Under the pieces are notes generated by a model that saw nothing but the letters and a program-made list of their open reading frames with translations, made no database searches and was not told where the DNA came from. The position numbers and the translations under genes were made by a program. Below, in pieces: positions 44,793 through 54,358 of a DNA stretch of 64,000 nucleotides. Source of the stretch: Pseudomonas sp. ISL-84. Its GTDB lineage: Bacteria; Bacillota; Bacilli; Bacillales; Cytobacillaceae. Position 1 is the first letter of the stretch. Each line of letters starts with the position of its first letter. The DNA lies in assembly GCA_018613035.1 (NCBI GenBank), contig JAGGRA010000068.1, positions 59,143-123,142 on the forward strand, written 5' to 3'.

Positions 44793-45483
44793 GAGGCTTT
44801 CCTCCAAACTTATAGCCCATTCCAAAAACAGTCAAAACATATTCTGGCTTTCGTGCATTGCTTTCAATCTTTTTGCGAAGGTTCTTTATATGAGTATCTA
44901 TGCTTCGTTCATATCCCTCATAATAAGATCCGTCCTCCTGGCACTTCTCAAGTAACTCCCCCCGACTATAAACCCTGCCTGGGTAGCTTGCCAGTGTAAA
45001 TAGGAGTCTATATTCTATTGGTGTGAGTGTTATAATCTCGCCCTTCACTTGTACTTCTTTTTTTATTGGGTCAATAATTATTTTTTTCTCATTAAATACA
45101 AGCTCATGAGCTGATATCCTTTTATTCACTCGTCTTAAAATAGCTTGAGCTCTCACTACTACTTCTCTTGGACTAAAAGGTTTTTTAACGTAATCGTCCG
45201 CTCCAAGATTTATTCCATTTAATAAGTCCTCTTCGTTTGATTTTGCAGTAAGCATGATGATCGGTACATCGCTTTCTTTCCTGATTAAACGGCAAACTTC
45301 TTCACCAGAAATATCAGGAAGCATTAGGTCTAGGATAATAATATCAACGTCATCTGCTTTTGCTTCTTTTAATGCATCTATCCCATTTGAAGCCGTCAGA
45401 ATATCCCATCCCTCCTTTTCAAAATAGGCTTTTAATACCTCAAGGATCATATCTTCATCATCTATTAGAAGAACTTTTGTCAC
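44770..45483 (-). CDS. OmpR-family response regulator
   Basis: 237 residues; phospho-Asp D52 (IIILDLMLPDISG), acidic pair at 8-9, Lys in KKPFS; winged helix (about 130-228) ending VLTVFGMGYKF. Partner of the kinase downstream (overlap). Divergent from the small Met-rich gene at 45618, which may be its target. Confidence 0.93.
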   Translation of the reverse strand: MTKVLLIDDEDMILEVLKAYFEKEGWDILTASNGIDALKEAKADDVDIIILDLMLPDISGEEVCRLIRKESDVPIIMLTAKSNEEDLLNGINLGADDYVKKPFSPREVVVRAQAILRRVNKRISAHELVFNEKKIIIDPIKKEVQVKGEIITLTPIEYRLLFTLASYPGRVYSRGELLEKCQEDGSYYEGYERSIDTHIKNLRKKIESNARKPEYVLTVFGMGYKFGGKPHAQNPAL

Positions 45484-45617
45484 GTCTAACCACTCCTTGT
45501 GTTTATTTTAACATCCTTGATTATTAGAATCGAAATCTTCATAAAAACCACATAAGTTCTCCATAAGATCTCCATTTCATTAGATTATTCTAAAATCAAG
45601 AAAGGAGATGAATAATT

Positions 45618-45854
45618 ATGAAAAAATTTGTGATTAGCGTCTTAGGTGCAGGGTTTATTTTGGGGGCAGGAACATATGCATTTGCAGAGGAAAACGGAAA
45701 CGGAGGTTTAAACTTCGGGCAAATGAAGCCTATGATCGAGGAGATGCATCCTGACCTCTCAACAAAGGAGCAAAAAGAAATGTTTGATTCATGCCATGGA
45801 AAGGATAGTATGATGCAACAAAGCGGATCTGAAAGCATGATGAATAATCTTTAG
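45618..45854 (+). CDS. Small secreted Met/His-containing protein
   Basis: 78 residues. Signal peptide (about 1-24, ending in YAFAEE), then an acidic, Met-rich mature part (FGQMKPMIEEMHPDLSTKEQ and SCHGKDSMMQQ). The one Cys and the His/Met residues could bind copper. AAAGGAGATG precedes the ATG. It is divergent from the response regulator at 44770, 135 bases away, and a second small gene follows 15 bases later. Confidence 0.7.
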   Translation: MKKFVISVLGAGFILGAGTYAFAEENGNGGLNFGQMKPMIEEMHPDLSTKEQKEMFDSCHGKDSMMQQSGSESMMNNL

Positions 45855-45869
45855 TTGGGGTGATTCCAA

Positions 45870-46001
45870 GTGATGGGCGGATACGGGATTAGCATGATGG
45901 GTTTTGGAATGATAGGTTGGTTGTTAAATCTAACCCTAATCGGAATTGTAGTGTATTTTGCAGTTAAAATGGCAATTAAGAAATCAAAAATAAATCTTTA
46001 A
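45870..46001 (+). CDS. Small Gly/Met-rich membrane protein
   Basis: 43 residues from GTG 45870 (ATG one codon on), with GGGGTG upstream. MMGGYGISMMGFGMIGWLLN is followed by a single membrane helix and a Lys-rich tail. It resembles short SHOCT-like or membrane microproteins co-transcribed with metal-stress genes. It is part of a two-gene unit with the small secreted gene and ends near a strong terminator. Confidence 0.65.
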   Translation: MMGGYGISMMGFGMIGWLLNLTLIGIVVYFAVKMAIKKSKINL

Positions 46002-46138
46002 TTCAATTAACGTAAAAAAGGAACGTTGTGAATATTAAGTAGTTCAGATAATGTGGAGAAATCCAAATGCGCAGTAAATTTTTCATTTAAAAAACAATTG
46101 AAATATTATTGTGATTAACAGTTGATTTAGCACATAAA

Positions 46139-46167
46139 GACGCTTGGGAATTCCAAGCGTTTTTTTA
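46139..46167. terminator. Terminator after the small-gene pair
   Basis: ACGCTTGG / CCAAGCGT stem, T8 on the + strand. Confidence 0.85.
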
Positions 46168-46171
46168 TTGC

Positions 46172-46819
46172 CTACTTTAATTTAAAAGGGATTTCTTCTT
46201 CATATGCCTTCTTGTATTTTTCAACAAGTTCTTTCTTTTCTTCATCACTATTAAAAGGAATATCCCCGCCAACAGGTATTACAGTGTGCCAATTTTCTTC
46301 TTTTAAGTATCTTGTCGCAAATAAATACGTATAACCCTCGATAAGAAGTTTATCATTTTCCATTAAAAACAAATTTTCTCCTTCGTCCCCACCTGCTTGA
46401 TTAACTTTAACTATGCCTTTTAATTCACCTTTTATATTATCAATAACTTTAACTTCAAATTGTGTTTCTGGATATGTACTTAATGATTTTGTACCAACTT
46501 GCTTAATAACTTTTCCTAAAAACACATTATCAGAAAATCCTAAAACTGCCTTTGGATTAGAAGTATCAATAACATAATCAATATTTATGGTTCTAATAAC
46601 AGGATTATCAGGCTGATTGTTTGTAAAGTAGTTAGGTACGAAAATTCCTAAAACAAGTGAGGCTACCATTACGGATCCTATAATATAAGACCATCTACGT
46701 TTTGATTTTCCCTATTCTAATTTCGCTTTTGAAACGTCCATTTTACTTCCTTCACTTAGTTCTTTTGGCATTTGGATTCTATTCTTTTCTTGTTTAATTT
46801 TATTGCTGATATAAACCAT
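46172..46819 (-). pseudogene. Anti-sigma-like membrane protein with an in-frame stop
   Basis: From ATG 46819 the frame reads about 35 residues (KIKQEKNRIQMPKELSEG...), then TAG at 46712-46714, then continues unbroken as SYIIGSVMVASLVLGIFVP (membrane helix) and a 160-residue outer domain to 46172. The layout (short inner part, one helix, outer domain) and position right after a sigma gene suggest an anti-sigma factor. The remaining 165-residue piece from Met at 46669 is still open. Nonsense mutation or a readthrough cannot be told apart by eye. Confidence 0.6.
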
Positions 46820-47075
46820 CTCCTTTCAAATCTTTACGGAGCTTATTTAAAGCTCTGTATAAAACTGTCTTTGTTTTTCCCAAAGGTGAATCAAGGGCTT
46901 CTGAAATTTCTTTAATAGTAAAATATTAGTAAACTCTTAAAATAATAACTTTTTTCTTCTTCGTTTAGTCGTTCGATTAGTTCCTAAACAGTCATTTATC
47001 AACATCTTCATTGGTATCTCCAGATATAAATTCCACATATTCCGGCTCATTTGAACTGCGTTTTGTGCTTACTAA
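46800..47075 (-). pseudogene. ECF sigma factor pseudogene (region 4 portion)
   Basis: On the - strand, frames join ERLNEEEKS, then IKEISEALDSPLGKTKT and VLYRALNKLRKDLKGDGLYQQ then stop, the region 4 helix-turn-helix of an ECF sigma factor. Two or more slips and stops lie upstream; region 2 is gone. The stop overlaps the start of the anti-sigma-like frame by 20 bases, a normal sigma/anti-sigma arrangement. Confidence 0.75.
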
Positions 47076-47084
47076 TAGGAATTA

Positions 47085-47614
47085 AAAACTCTCAAAACTT
47101 ATATTTTACTCAATTAAAGCCAGAAAGTAATAAACAATATTATTGCTCCGGAAACTAGTGCCAAAAAAATAATTACTTTATTTCGATACAGTGGCTGCTC
47201 CTTGTCAAATTGTTCTATAATAATTATGATGAGTATGATCAAGGTTTGAAAAATCCAGGATAAAAAGACCATTTATTATATCTCCAATCTTATTACTGCT
47301 TCAAAATTAAAGTGGTACATCGGGCAGTGATTGACCAAGTTACTGCACCCAAATGCTAGAGTGGCTTTCTTTTTTGATTTTTCGAGTTCTTGATCTCTTG
47401 TTCCAAGCAGATTGATTTCTCTGTACCTTACTTATACCTAATATATTTGCATAAATTATGCATACACAATATTTCTTACCTTGCATATTATTGAGAACAG
47501 AAAAAAGATAATAACAAATGTGGAAATACACACGTTTATTGCGTTTGTCTTCACTGTTTCATATCTAAGCCCAATATTTCGGAATTGACTTTCCTGTTAT
47601 AATCTAAAAAAGGG
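47085..47614. other. Intergenic, nothing firm
   Basis: About 530 bases. A 63-codon minus-strand frame at 47340-47531 has no ribosome site and is not called. Confidence 0.3.
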
Positions 47615-47623
47615 GTGAAGAAC

Positions 47624-48013
47624 TTGTGCTTTACTCATAATGTAATTGAAATACAAGCCCTTAAAATATGTGAAGAGATTAGGGAACACTCTATTTATAA
47701 ACTGGTTAGTCTAGCCACTACTGGTGGTAAAAGCATTCAAATTAAAGAAAATATCCCTATACAAAGTAATTTATATTTACTTCCAGGTGAAACTTTGCCT
47801 TTGGTTACAAAGGTCATACTTGAAGATACTGATGGAAGGTGTTATTCTGTCAATGCAGATGAAGCAGGGCTACAGTTTGCAAAAGGCCTTATTACTTATA
47901 AAGAATATATACGCCTTCAAACTAAAGAAAAAAGACAGTTAACTACTATATTAATAGCCTCCGTGGGCACGTTTTTTTTAATGAGCTGGTCAGTTTTAAA
48001 GTTCTTATTTTAA
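47624..48013 (+). CDS. Hypothetical protein with a C-terminal membrane helix
   Basis: About 129 residues from TTG 47624, six bases after AAAAGGGGTG (GTG at 47615 overlaps that site). Soluble inside part, then a membrane helix at the extreme C-terminus (ILIASVGTFFLMSWSVLKFLF), i.e. tail-anchored. No family is recognised. It ends at a terminator 20 bases later. Confidence 0.55.
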   Translation: MCFTHNVIEIQALKICEEIREHSIYKLVSLATTGGKSIQIKENIPIQSNLYLLPGETLPLVTKVILEDTDGRCYSVNADEAGLQFAKGLITYKEYIRLQTKEKRQLTTILIASVGTFFLMSWSVLKFLF

Positions 48014-48020
48014 TAGTCTA

Positions 48021-48047
48021 AAAAAAGGAGTGCCTACTCCTTTTTAT
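48021..48047 (+). terminator. Terminator of the tail-anchored protein
   Basis: AAGGAGT / ACTCCTT stem with T5. Confidence 0.75.
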
Positions 48048-48382
48048 TTTTTCTTCAGACAAATTTTGTAAAATTCAGTGAATTTATTTATTGGCGAGTT
48101 TTTTAGGATTATTTATAGAAGGGTTCTTGAACCATTTAAGAAGGTTTGCATAATTTATTTACAGAAGAATTTGATAAGAAAAAGGATGCAGCTGTTAATT
48201 CAGCCTGCACCCTTTTTTTGACTTTTATTTGTTCTATAAGCCTGAAAATGACAGACACCTGAAAGTTTTGCATCACTCCATAATTTAAGGTTAACTACCT
48301 ATGGAGTTCGATTGGACTTTATGTAAAATTCGGTCATATAGAAAAATGTATCCCAACTCTGAGTCTTCTTTTATGATGCACC
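48048..48382. other. Intergenic
   Basis: 335 bases; includes a hairpin at 48181-48219 (ATGCAGCTG / CAGCCTGCA, T7) that seems to be a terminator without a visible gene in front. Confidence 0.4.
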
Positions 48383-48889
48383 TCATTTAATGGATAGATG
48401 AAATGCTTTCACAATGATCCCGTCGTTTGCTGGCTGAAAGTCAAATTGTGGTATTCTGACAAAACCCATACGTTCATATAGCAGCAAGGCAGATTTCATA
48501 AACTCTGCAGTATGTAAACCAATACACGGAAAGCCTTTAGCTTTTGCTCGCTGAATACACTCTCTCACTAGGGCCTCTGCAATACCTCTGCCTCTATACT
48601 CTGGGCTAACTGCAAGCATTCTAATTTCTGGATATTCTAACATATCGGCAAGCCCCTTATACGCATCTGACTTCGGAGGGAATAAAGCCACACTTCCAGC
48701 TATTTCTCCCTTTATTTCAGCTACTAAAAGTTCAACCCCTAGCTGTTCGTCAGCATCCGAGGATATAGCCATCTTAAGAGCTTCCCAGTGACCCAGGGGA
48801 ATATTGTTTATATGTTCTTCATACGCCTGCACTCTTCTTTCACGAATAATTTCTAGTTCAGTATCTAATGCCTCACGAATTTTAACCAT
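48383..48889 (-). CDS. GNAT-family N-acetyltransferase
   Basis: 168 residues from ATG 48889; AGGAGG lies 12 bases upstream (an earlier start at 48916 is possible). The acetyl-CoA-binding motif A is LAVSPEYRGRGIAEALVREC, with GLHTAEFMKSALLLYERMGF as the second block. It moves an acetyl group from acetyl-CoA to an amine; the acceptor is unknown. Stand-alone gene. Confidence 0.85.
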   Translation of the reverse strand: MVKIREALDTELEIIRERRVQAYEEHINNIPLGHWEALKMAISSDADEQLGVELLVAEIKGEIAGSVALFPPKSDAYKGLADMLEYPEIRMLAVSPEYRGRGIAEALVRECIQRAKAKGFPCIGLHTAEFMKSALLLYERMGFVRIPQFDFQPANDGIIVKAFHLSIK

Positions 48890-49382
48890 AATTTTAGATA
48901 GCCTCCTATTTTGCACCTTGATCCTACTCTTACGCCTGTCAATAACCTAATTAATTAAAAACACCCAAATTTCAGTGCCTAGAAAAAACGAACAAAACAA
49001 ATAGTACTGGAGGAATGTCGCCAAATCATACCTCCATCACTTTATTTCCAGTTGTATCTTTCCCTTGGGTGTATAGGTGAAAACTCCATAAACTCTGCAT
49101 ATATTTCTGGTGTTTTGACCATATTTAACAGACCAAAAAGTATGTAATACACTACATACCTAAAAAGAAACAGTTTTACCAAAAGTATTTTACCTTGAAA
49201 TAAACTCTCCGGAATAATAAAAAAGCAATTTAATTGAGTCTTGTATATATCCTGTGAGGCATTTTTTTATTTTTATGCTGTAGGCAGACTTAACCTACTA
49301 TTTTACCACTCAACATGAGCACTAATTGACTAGTCCAAAATAAAGTATCAAGGTAACCATAAGTTATTCTTACGAAAAAAGA
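48890..49382. other. Intergenic, nothing recognised
   Basis: About 490 bases between the acetyltransferase gene and the copA terminator; no open frame or clear signal beyond AT-rich DNA. Confidence 0.4.
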
Positions 49383-49425
49383 AGAGTATGACTCAGGACA
49401 ATTAATGTGAGTCATACTCTTTTTC
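49383..49425. terminator. Terminator of the copA operon
   Basis: AGAGTATGACTCA / TGAGTCATACTCT perfect 13-base stem with A and T runs on both sides. Confidence 0.9.
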
Positions 49426-49454
49426 TAAATAACTAATCAACTTTAATTACCAAC

Positions 49455-51884
49455 CTAGCGTACAGGTTTCCATTTTCGCAAAAATAATGTATTGCCAACT
49501 ACCGAGACAGAACTGAAAGCCATGGCTCCTCCAGCGAGGATTGGGTTTAAAAGGCCAATTGCTGCAACAGGAATCAATATAACATTATACGCAAACGCCC
49601 AGAAAAGATTTTGTTTGATTTTTCTCATCGTAGATTTGGAGAGGCTGATTGTATCAACTATTCCCATCAAATCACCGCGCATTAACGTGATATCTGCTGC
49701 CTCCATTGCTACGTCAGTCCCTGTTCCAATTGCAATTCCAACATGAGCAGCAGCTAGTGCTGGCGCATCATTGATTCCATCCCCAACCATAGCTACAATT
49801 TTTCCTTCCTTCTTTAATTTTTCAACCTCGGCTGATTTGTCCTCAGGAAGTACTTCAGCAAGTACTCTATCAACCCCCACCTGCTTAGCAATTGCTTCGG
49901 CTGTCAACTCATTATCGCCAGTTATCATAATTACTTCGATACCCATATTTTTAAGATGTTTAATGGCATTGGCAGATGTTTCTTTAACTGTATCAGCCAC
50001 TGCTATTATTCCGGCTAGGCTGTCATCAACTGCTATTAGCATAGCAGTTTTTCCTTCCCCTTCAAGTTGTTCCATCCGGCCTAACGCAGAACCTATCTCT
50101 ACATTATTTTTGATCATTAACTTTTTATTTCCTATAAAAACTTCTTGACCGCTGACACTAACTTGAATTCCATGCCCTGGGATGGCATTAAAGTTTTGGG
50201 TATCCTGAAGCTGAAGGCCTTTTTCTTTTGCGCCTTTTAAAATTGCTTCCCCAAGAGGATGCTCCGATCCTTTTTCTGCTGAAGCTGCTACCTGCAGTAA
50301 TTCATCTTCAGAATATTTTCCAAAAGTTATAATATCGGTTACATCTGGTTCGCCTTTTGTAATCGTGCCGGTTTTATCCAGAACTACGGTAGTTACGCTC
50401 TGTGATGTTTGGAGGTGTTCAGCTCCTTTAATAAGAAGTCCATTTTCAGCACCCTTTCCTGTACCGACCATTACAGCTGTCGGAGTCGCCAAGCCTAACG
50501 CACAAGGACACGCAATAACTAGTACAGCGATAGTACTGACAAGGGCAGGAGTAAACCCTGCAATGAAATAAGTAATGACGAAAGTTGCCAAAGCAATTAG
50601 AATTACAATTGGGACAAATATTCCGGATATTTTATCAGCGAGTTTTTGAATAGGGGCTTTCGAGCCCTGAGCTTCTTCGACAAGTTTAATAATTTGAGCA
50701 AGTGCCGTGTCTTTACCAACTTTAGTAGCTTTAAATGTAAATGAACCATGTTTGTTTACCGTTGCTCCAATGACTGTGTCCCCTGTTCCTTTTGTAACAG
50801 GCATGCTTTCCCCTGTTAGCATAGATTCATCAACGGTAGTGTTTCCCTCAATTATTTCTCCATCAACAGGTACCTTTTCTCCTGCACGAACAAAAATCAC
50901 GTCACCTGTTTGAACCTCTTCTAGGGGAATGTCGAGTTCTTCTCCATCCCGAATTACCCTTGCTGTTTTTGCTTGAAGTCCCATCAATGTTTTGATAGCT
51001 TCTGATGTTTGTCCTTTCGCTCTTGTTTCAAGGAGTTTTCCTAAAACAATCAAAGTCATAACGATGGCAGCTGCTTCATAATATAAAAATTGCCCTGTTC
51101 CCATAATCGTGACAATCAGACTGTAAAAGTAAGCCGCTGAAGTTCCCAGTACAACCAAAACAGCCATGTTGGCACTACCGCCGCGAACCGCATTATATGC
51201 ATCACGGTAATAATGGCCGCCTACATAGAATTGTACTGGAGTCGCAAGAAGGAATTGGACCCAGGGACTCATATGAAAAAACATTCCATTGCCATACTCC
51301 ATGGCAAAATCGGATATCATTTGAACTAAAAAGAATACGGATAAAATGGCCCCTACAGTAAACTTCCTTATTTGCTTTTTGTATTCTTTTTCCCTTACAC
51401 TCCGCTCATAATCTTCATCTCTTTCGCCAACTACCTTTGCATCATAGCCGACTTTTTTTACAGCTGCTATTATTTGCTCGATATTCGTGTTTCCAGGAAT
51501 GAACTCTATATTTGCTTTTTCAGTTGCTAAATTGACAGCTGCACTTGTTACCCCTTCGACCTTCTTTAATCCTTTTTCAACACGGGTTGCACACGCTGCG
51601 CATGTCATTCCTATAATGTCAAGCTGGACTTTTTCCTCCTGGACCCCGTAACCTGTCTTTTTTATTTTTGCAATGACATCGTCTACAGTAGCTGTATTAG
51701 GATCATACGTAACAGAAGCTTTTTCTGTAGCGAGATTAACACTCGCTTTTTGTACACCTGGAACCTTCGAAATGTTTTTTTCAATACGAGTTGCACATGC
51801 TGCACATGTCATACCAGTTATGCTCAATGTGACATTTCCACCGGCAGCATCAGTTTGCGTCTTGGCTATTGTTTGCTCAGCCAT
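49455..51884 (-). CDS. copA: Copper-exporting P1B-type ATPase
   Basis: 809 residues. Two HMA domains with GMTCAAC (Cys27/Cys30 and the second near residue 95), eight membrane helices, the CPC metal site in [15 protein letters not shown], the phosphorylation motif DKTGTIT and GDGINDAP. These are the hallmarks of CopA, which pumps Cu(I) out. It follows copZ and csoR in the same direction. No HMA domain has lost its cysteines. Confidence 0.97.
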   Translation of the reverse strand: MAEQTIAKTQTDAAGGNVTLSITGMTCAACATRIEKNISKVPGVQKASVNLATEKASVTYDPNTATVDDVIAKIKKTGYGVQEEKVQLDIIGMTCAACATRVEKGLKKVEGVTSAAVNLATEKANIEFIPGNTNIEQIIAAVKKVGYDAKVVGERDEDYERSVREKEYKKQIRKFTVGAILSVFFLVQMISDFAMEYGNGMFFHMSPWVQFLLATPVQFYVGGHYYRDAYNAVRGGSANMAVLVVLGTSAAYFYSLIVTIMGTGQFLYYEAAAIVMTLIVLGKLLETRAKGQTSEAIKTLMGLQAKTARVIRDGEELDIPLEEVQTGDVIFVRAGEKVPVDGEIIEGNTTVDESMLTGESMPVTKGTGDTVIGATVNKHGSFTFKATKVGKDTALAQIIKLVEEAQGSKAPIQKLADKISGIFVPIVILIALATFVITYFIAGFTPALVSTIAVLVIACPCALGLATPTAVMVGTGKGAENGLLIKGAEHLQTSQSVTTVVLDKTGTITKGEPDVTDIITFGKYSEDELLQVAASAEKGSEHPLGEAILKGAKEKGLQLQDTQNFNAIPGHGIQVSVSGQEVFIGNKKLMIKNNVEIGSALGRMEQLEGEGKTAMLIAVDDSLAGIIAVADTVKETSANAIKHLKNMGIEVIMITGDNELTAEAIAKQVGVDRVLAEVLPEDKSAEVEKLKKEGKIVAMVGDGINDAPALAAAHVGIAIGTGTDVAMEAADITLMRGDLMGIVDTISLSKSTMRKIKQNLFWAFAYNVILIPVAAIGLLNPILAGGAMAFSSVSVVGNTLFLRKWKPVR

Positions 51885-52024
51885 ATTTGAGTTCCTCCTT
51901 TTAAACTGGATGTGAGGATAAATTTTCTTTAAGTCTTACTGAATTTGGATTCTTAATATACCCAATATGGGTATATTTAATTTAAAAAGAGAGGGTGCTG
52001 CGTTCAGCACACCCCATCTTTTAT

Positions 52025-52231
52025 TTAATTTACATCATAGCCTTGATCATCAATTGTTTCCTTTATTTTATCCAAAGATACTTGTGTGGAGTTATATTCA
52101 ACGTCAACTTTCCCACTTTCAAGGTGAACTTTCACATTGGAAACTCCAGGTAGTTCTCCGACACTGCCTTCAATCGCTTTAATACAATGGCCGCAAGACA
52201 TTCCTTCTACATTTAATGTAACCTTTTCCAT
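52025..52231 (-). CDS. copZ: Copper chaperone CopZ
   Basis: 68 residues, a single HMA domain with GMSCGHC and the KETIDDQGYDV ending. It hands Cu(I) to CopA. It lies 14 bases after csoR and 140 bases before copA. Compared with the copy at 13088, His rather than Phe sits in CxxC. Confidence 0.95.
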   Translation of the reverse strand: MEKVTLNVEGMSCGHCIKAIEGSVGELPGVSNVKVHLESGKVDVEYNSTQVSLDKIKETIDDQGYDVN

Positions 52232-52245
52232 TATTAACAGCTCCT

Positions 52246-52593
52246 TTATTTTTTCATTAATTTTTGGACAGTAACAAGTACTTCATCTAATACATCCAAA
52301 TCTCCTTGTTGAAGGCGGTCCACTACGCATCCCTTTAAATGCCCTTCTAAAAGAATTTTTGCCACGCTGTTTAAAGCAGACTGAGTTGCCGATATTTGGG
52401 TAATGACATCATCACAATAAGCATCTTTTTCAATTAAACCTTTTATACCGCGGATTTGTCCTTCAATTCGGTTTAATCGAACGACAAGATTGTTTTTAAC
52501 CTTATCCGAATGGTGACTTTTTCTCTCACTTTCACTAGCGCAGCAGCTTTCTTCTTCAATTAGCAATGCATCCTTATTAATTTCAGTTAGCAC
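52246..52593 (-). CDS. csoR: Copper-sensing repressor CsoR
   Basis: 115 residues. Four-helix CsoR fold: RIEGQIRGIKGLIEKDAYC DD segment with the first ligand Cys, then GHLKGCVV carrying His and second Cys, the C-H-C copper site. An extra N-terminal CCASESERKSHH arm is present. It represses the operon when copper-free. First gene of csoR-copZ-copA; a matching operator lies upstream. Confidence 0.96.
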   Translation of the reverse strand: MLTEINKDALLIEEESCCASESERKSHHSDKVKNNLVVRLNRIEGQIRGIKGLIEKDAYCDDVITQISATQSALNSVAKILLEGHLKGCVVDRLQQGDLDVLDEVLVTVQKLMKK

Positions 52594-52620
52594 TTAGTTT
52601 CCCCCTTACACGCTTAATAT

Positions 52621-52642
52621 ATCATACCCCCGTACCCTATGT
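52621..52642. promoter_or_regulatory. CsoR operator before csoR
   Basis: On the - strand ATAGGGTACGGGGGTATGAT-like: a G5 run with GGGTA/TATGA flanks, the form of known CsoR sites. It lies 30-50 bases upstream of the csoR start, overlapping the expected promoter, and should switch csoR-copZ-copA on in copper. Confidence 0.75.
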
Positions 52643-52708
52643 AAATAGAGGAGATATATTTTTTTGTAAAATATGTCATTTTTGTTAACGATAAAATCAA
52701 TGAATAAC

Positions 52709-53338
52709 TTATATATTAATTTCCTTTAATACCGCCTCTTTCCCGATCCTGTTAACAAACTTATGAAACGCTTCTCTTTTCTTCGCCTGTTGCTGGTAAA
52801 ATTCAATGATCTTTTCAACGGCTGAATATAAATCTTCTGGTTCAAGATTACTCATGAATAGGGACCCGGCTTCTGCATCTTTCCCTTTCGATTTTCCTCC
52901 AATATATAAATCATAATGATCTTTTACCTTCATTATGCCTATGTCATTTATGAGGGGTTCACCGCAGCCGACAGGACAGCCTGTATAGGCTGGCTTTAAT
53001 GTGAAAGGGACAGGAATACCTGCTATACGGTCATTCAATTCTTTTGCTACCGGCATACCTTCTTCTTCTTCTCCTTTACAAAAGTTGCATGTCCGTAAAC
53101 TTTTTACAAAACTTCCTACTGGATAACATCTAATCCCTGCCTGTTCAAACTCTGAGATAATCTCGTCTTTCTTCTCTTCTAATATGTCGATATATAGCTG
53201 CTGAAAAGTAGTCAGCTCAAGTTCATCCTGATCGTCCATATATTTTGCTATGATAAGCAACTGCTTTGCAGTTAGCTTTGCACCAAAATTAATGCCTCCA
53301 TTTACAGCCAATTTTATTTTCTTTCTCTGATTTCCCAT
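52709..53338 (-). CDS. Half-size nitrite/sulfite-reductase-like protein
   Basis: 209 residues, about half of a classical siroheme reductase. It begins with the ferredoxin-like half-domain (VNGGINFGAKLTAKQLL, then TTFQQLYIDI) and has CNFCKG at about residue 84 and CPVGCGEP near residue 120, matching the Cys pairs that hold the [4Fe-4S]-siroheme centre in this superfamily. Catalytic residues of the second half are missing. Small relatives are called nitrite/sulfite reductase or dissimilatory-type subunits. It ends the ABC operon, just before csoR; the gap to csoR has no clear terminator. Confidence 0.75.
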   Translation of the reverse strand: MGNQRKKIKLAVNGGINFGAKLTAKQLLIIAKYMDDQDELELTTFQQLYIDILEEKKDEIISEFEQAGIRCYPVGSFVKSLRTCNFCKGEEEEGMPVAKELNDRIAGIPVPFTLKPAYTGCPVGCGEPLINDIGIMKVKDHYDLYIGGKSKGKDAEAGSLFMSNLEPEDLYSAVEKIIEFYQQQAKKREAFHKFVNRIGKEAVLKEINI

Positions 53339-53353
53339 TACGTTTCTCCCTTC

Positions 53354-54358
53354 TTATGAAGTCTTTTCTAATAATTCGGAATGGCAATGGCAAGAGACGG
53401 AATGTCCGTTGTCAATAGCTTCCAAGACAGGTACTTGTGTATGACAGACCGCTTCTTTATGAGGACATCTTGCAACAAAGGGGCAGCCTTTTTCTTCTTT
53501 TGTGGAATCCACTTCTCCATCCAGAATCAGTTTCTCCCTATTTTTAATAAAATAGTTTAAATTTTTTACTACAGCCACAAGCGCTTTTGTGTAGGGATGA
53601 GAAGGATGCTGAATAATTTTTTTTGTAGGTCCTATTTCTACAATTTTCCCTTGATACATGACGGCAATTCGATCACACATATAACTGGCAGTAGATAAAT
53701 CATGGGTAATAAACATCATTGTAAGGCCCATTTTCTTTCTTAAATCCAGCAGCAGGTTCAGGATTCCAGCTCTTACTGATACATCAAGCATGGACGTAGG
53801 TTCATCTGCCGCTATAAATGAAGGTTTTAATATTATAGCTCGCGCAATGGCAATTCTCTGTCTTTGCCCGCCGCTTAACTGATGTGGGTATCGATTAATA
53901 AAGTCTTCAGCTGGTTTTAGCTCAATAGCCTCAATCGCTTCTATGACTTTTTGATACTTCGTTTCGTAGGGCAAATCCTTTTCATGAGCGTTGATCGGCT
54001 CCATTAAAATATCAAGTATTCTCATACCGGGGTTTAATGTATCGTAAGGGTCTTGAAATATCATTTGCATCTTTTTTCTGATTTTGTTAGTCTCTGGTTC
54101 TTTTAGATTGCAAAGATTAACTCCTTCAAAGGATATTTCTCCTTCGGTTTCTTTCATAAGCCGCATAACCATTCTGGCAGTTGTCGTTTTGCCACATCCG
54201 CTTTCTCCAATAATTCCAAGTATTTCGCCTTGCTTGACTTCAAAATTGACATTATTAACAGCATAGACTTCGGTTTTTTTTCTTTTTAAAAAAGTTCCCG
54301 ACTTTTTTATGAAGGTTTTTTTCAAATTGCTCACTTTTAAAAGGATGCTTTTATCCAT
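53354..54358 (-). CDS. Peptide/nickel-type ABC transporter ATPase (F subunit)
   Basis: 334 residues: Walker A GESGCGKTT, signature LSGGQRQRIAIARAI, Walker B FIAADEPTSMLDV, then the tail CPFVARCPHKEAVC with four Cys. With the D subunit it drives import. It overlaps the upstream ATPase gene by eight bases. Confidence 0.93.
   Translation of the reverse strand: MDKSILLKVSNLKKTFIKKSGTFLKRKKTEVYAVNNVNFEVKQGEILGIIGESGCGKTTTARMVMRLMKETEGEISFEGVNLCNLKEPETNKIRKKMQMIFQDPYDTLNPGMRILDILMEPINAHEKDLPYETKYQKVIEAIEAIELKPAEDFINRYPHQLSGGQRQRIAIARAIILKPSFIAADEPTSMLDVSVRAGILNLLLDLRKKMGLTMMFITHDLSTASYMCDRIAVMYQGKIVEIGPTKKIIQHPSHPYTKALVAVVKNLNYFIKNREKLILDGEVDSTKEEKGCPFVARCPHKEAVCHTQVPVLEAIDNGHSVSCHCHSELLEKTS

Noticed and set aside
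49492..51915. Several plus-strand frames over copA
   Set aside because: Shadows in the third-base-biased copA gene.
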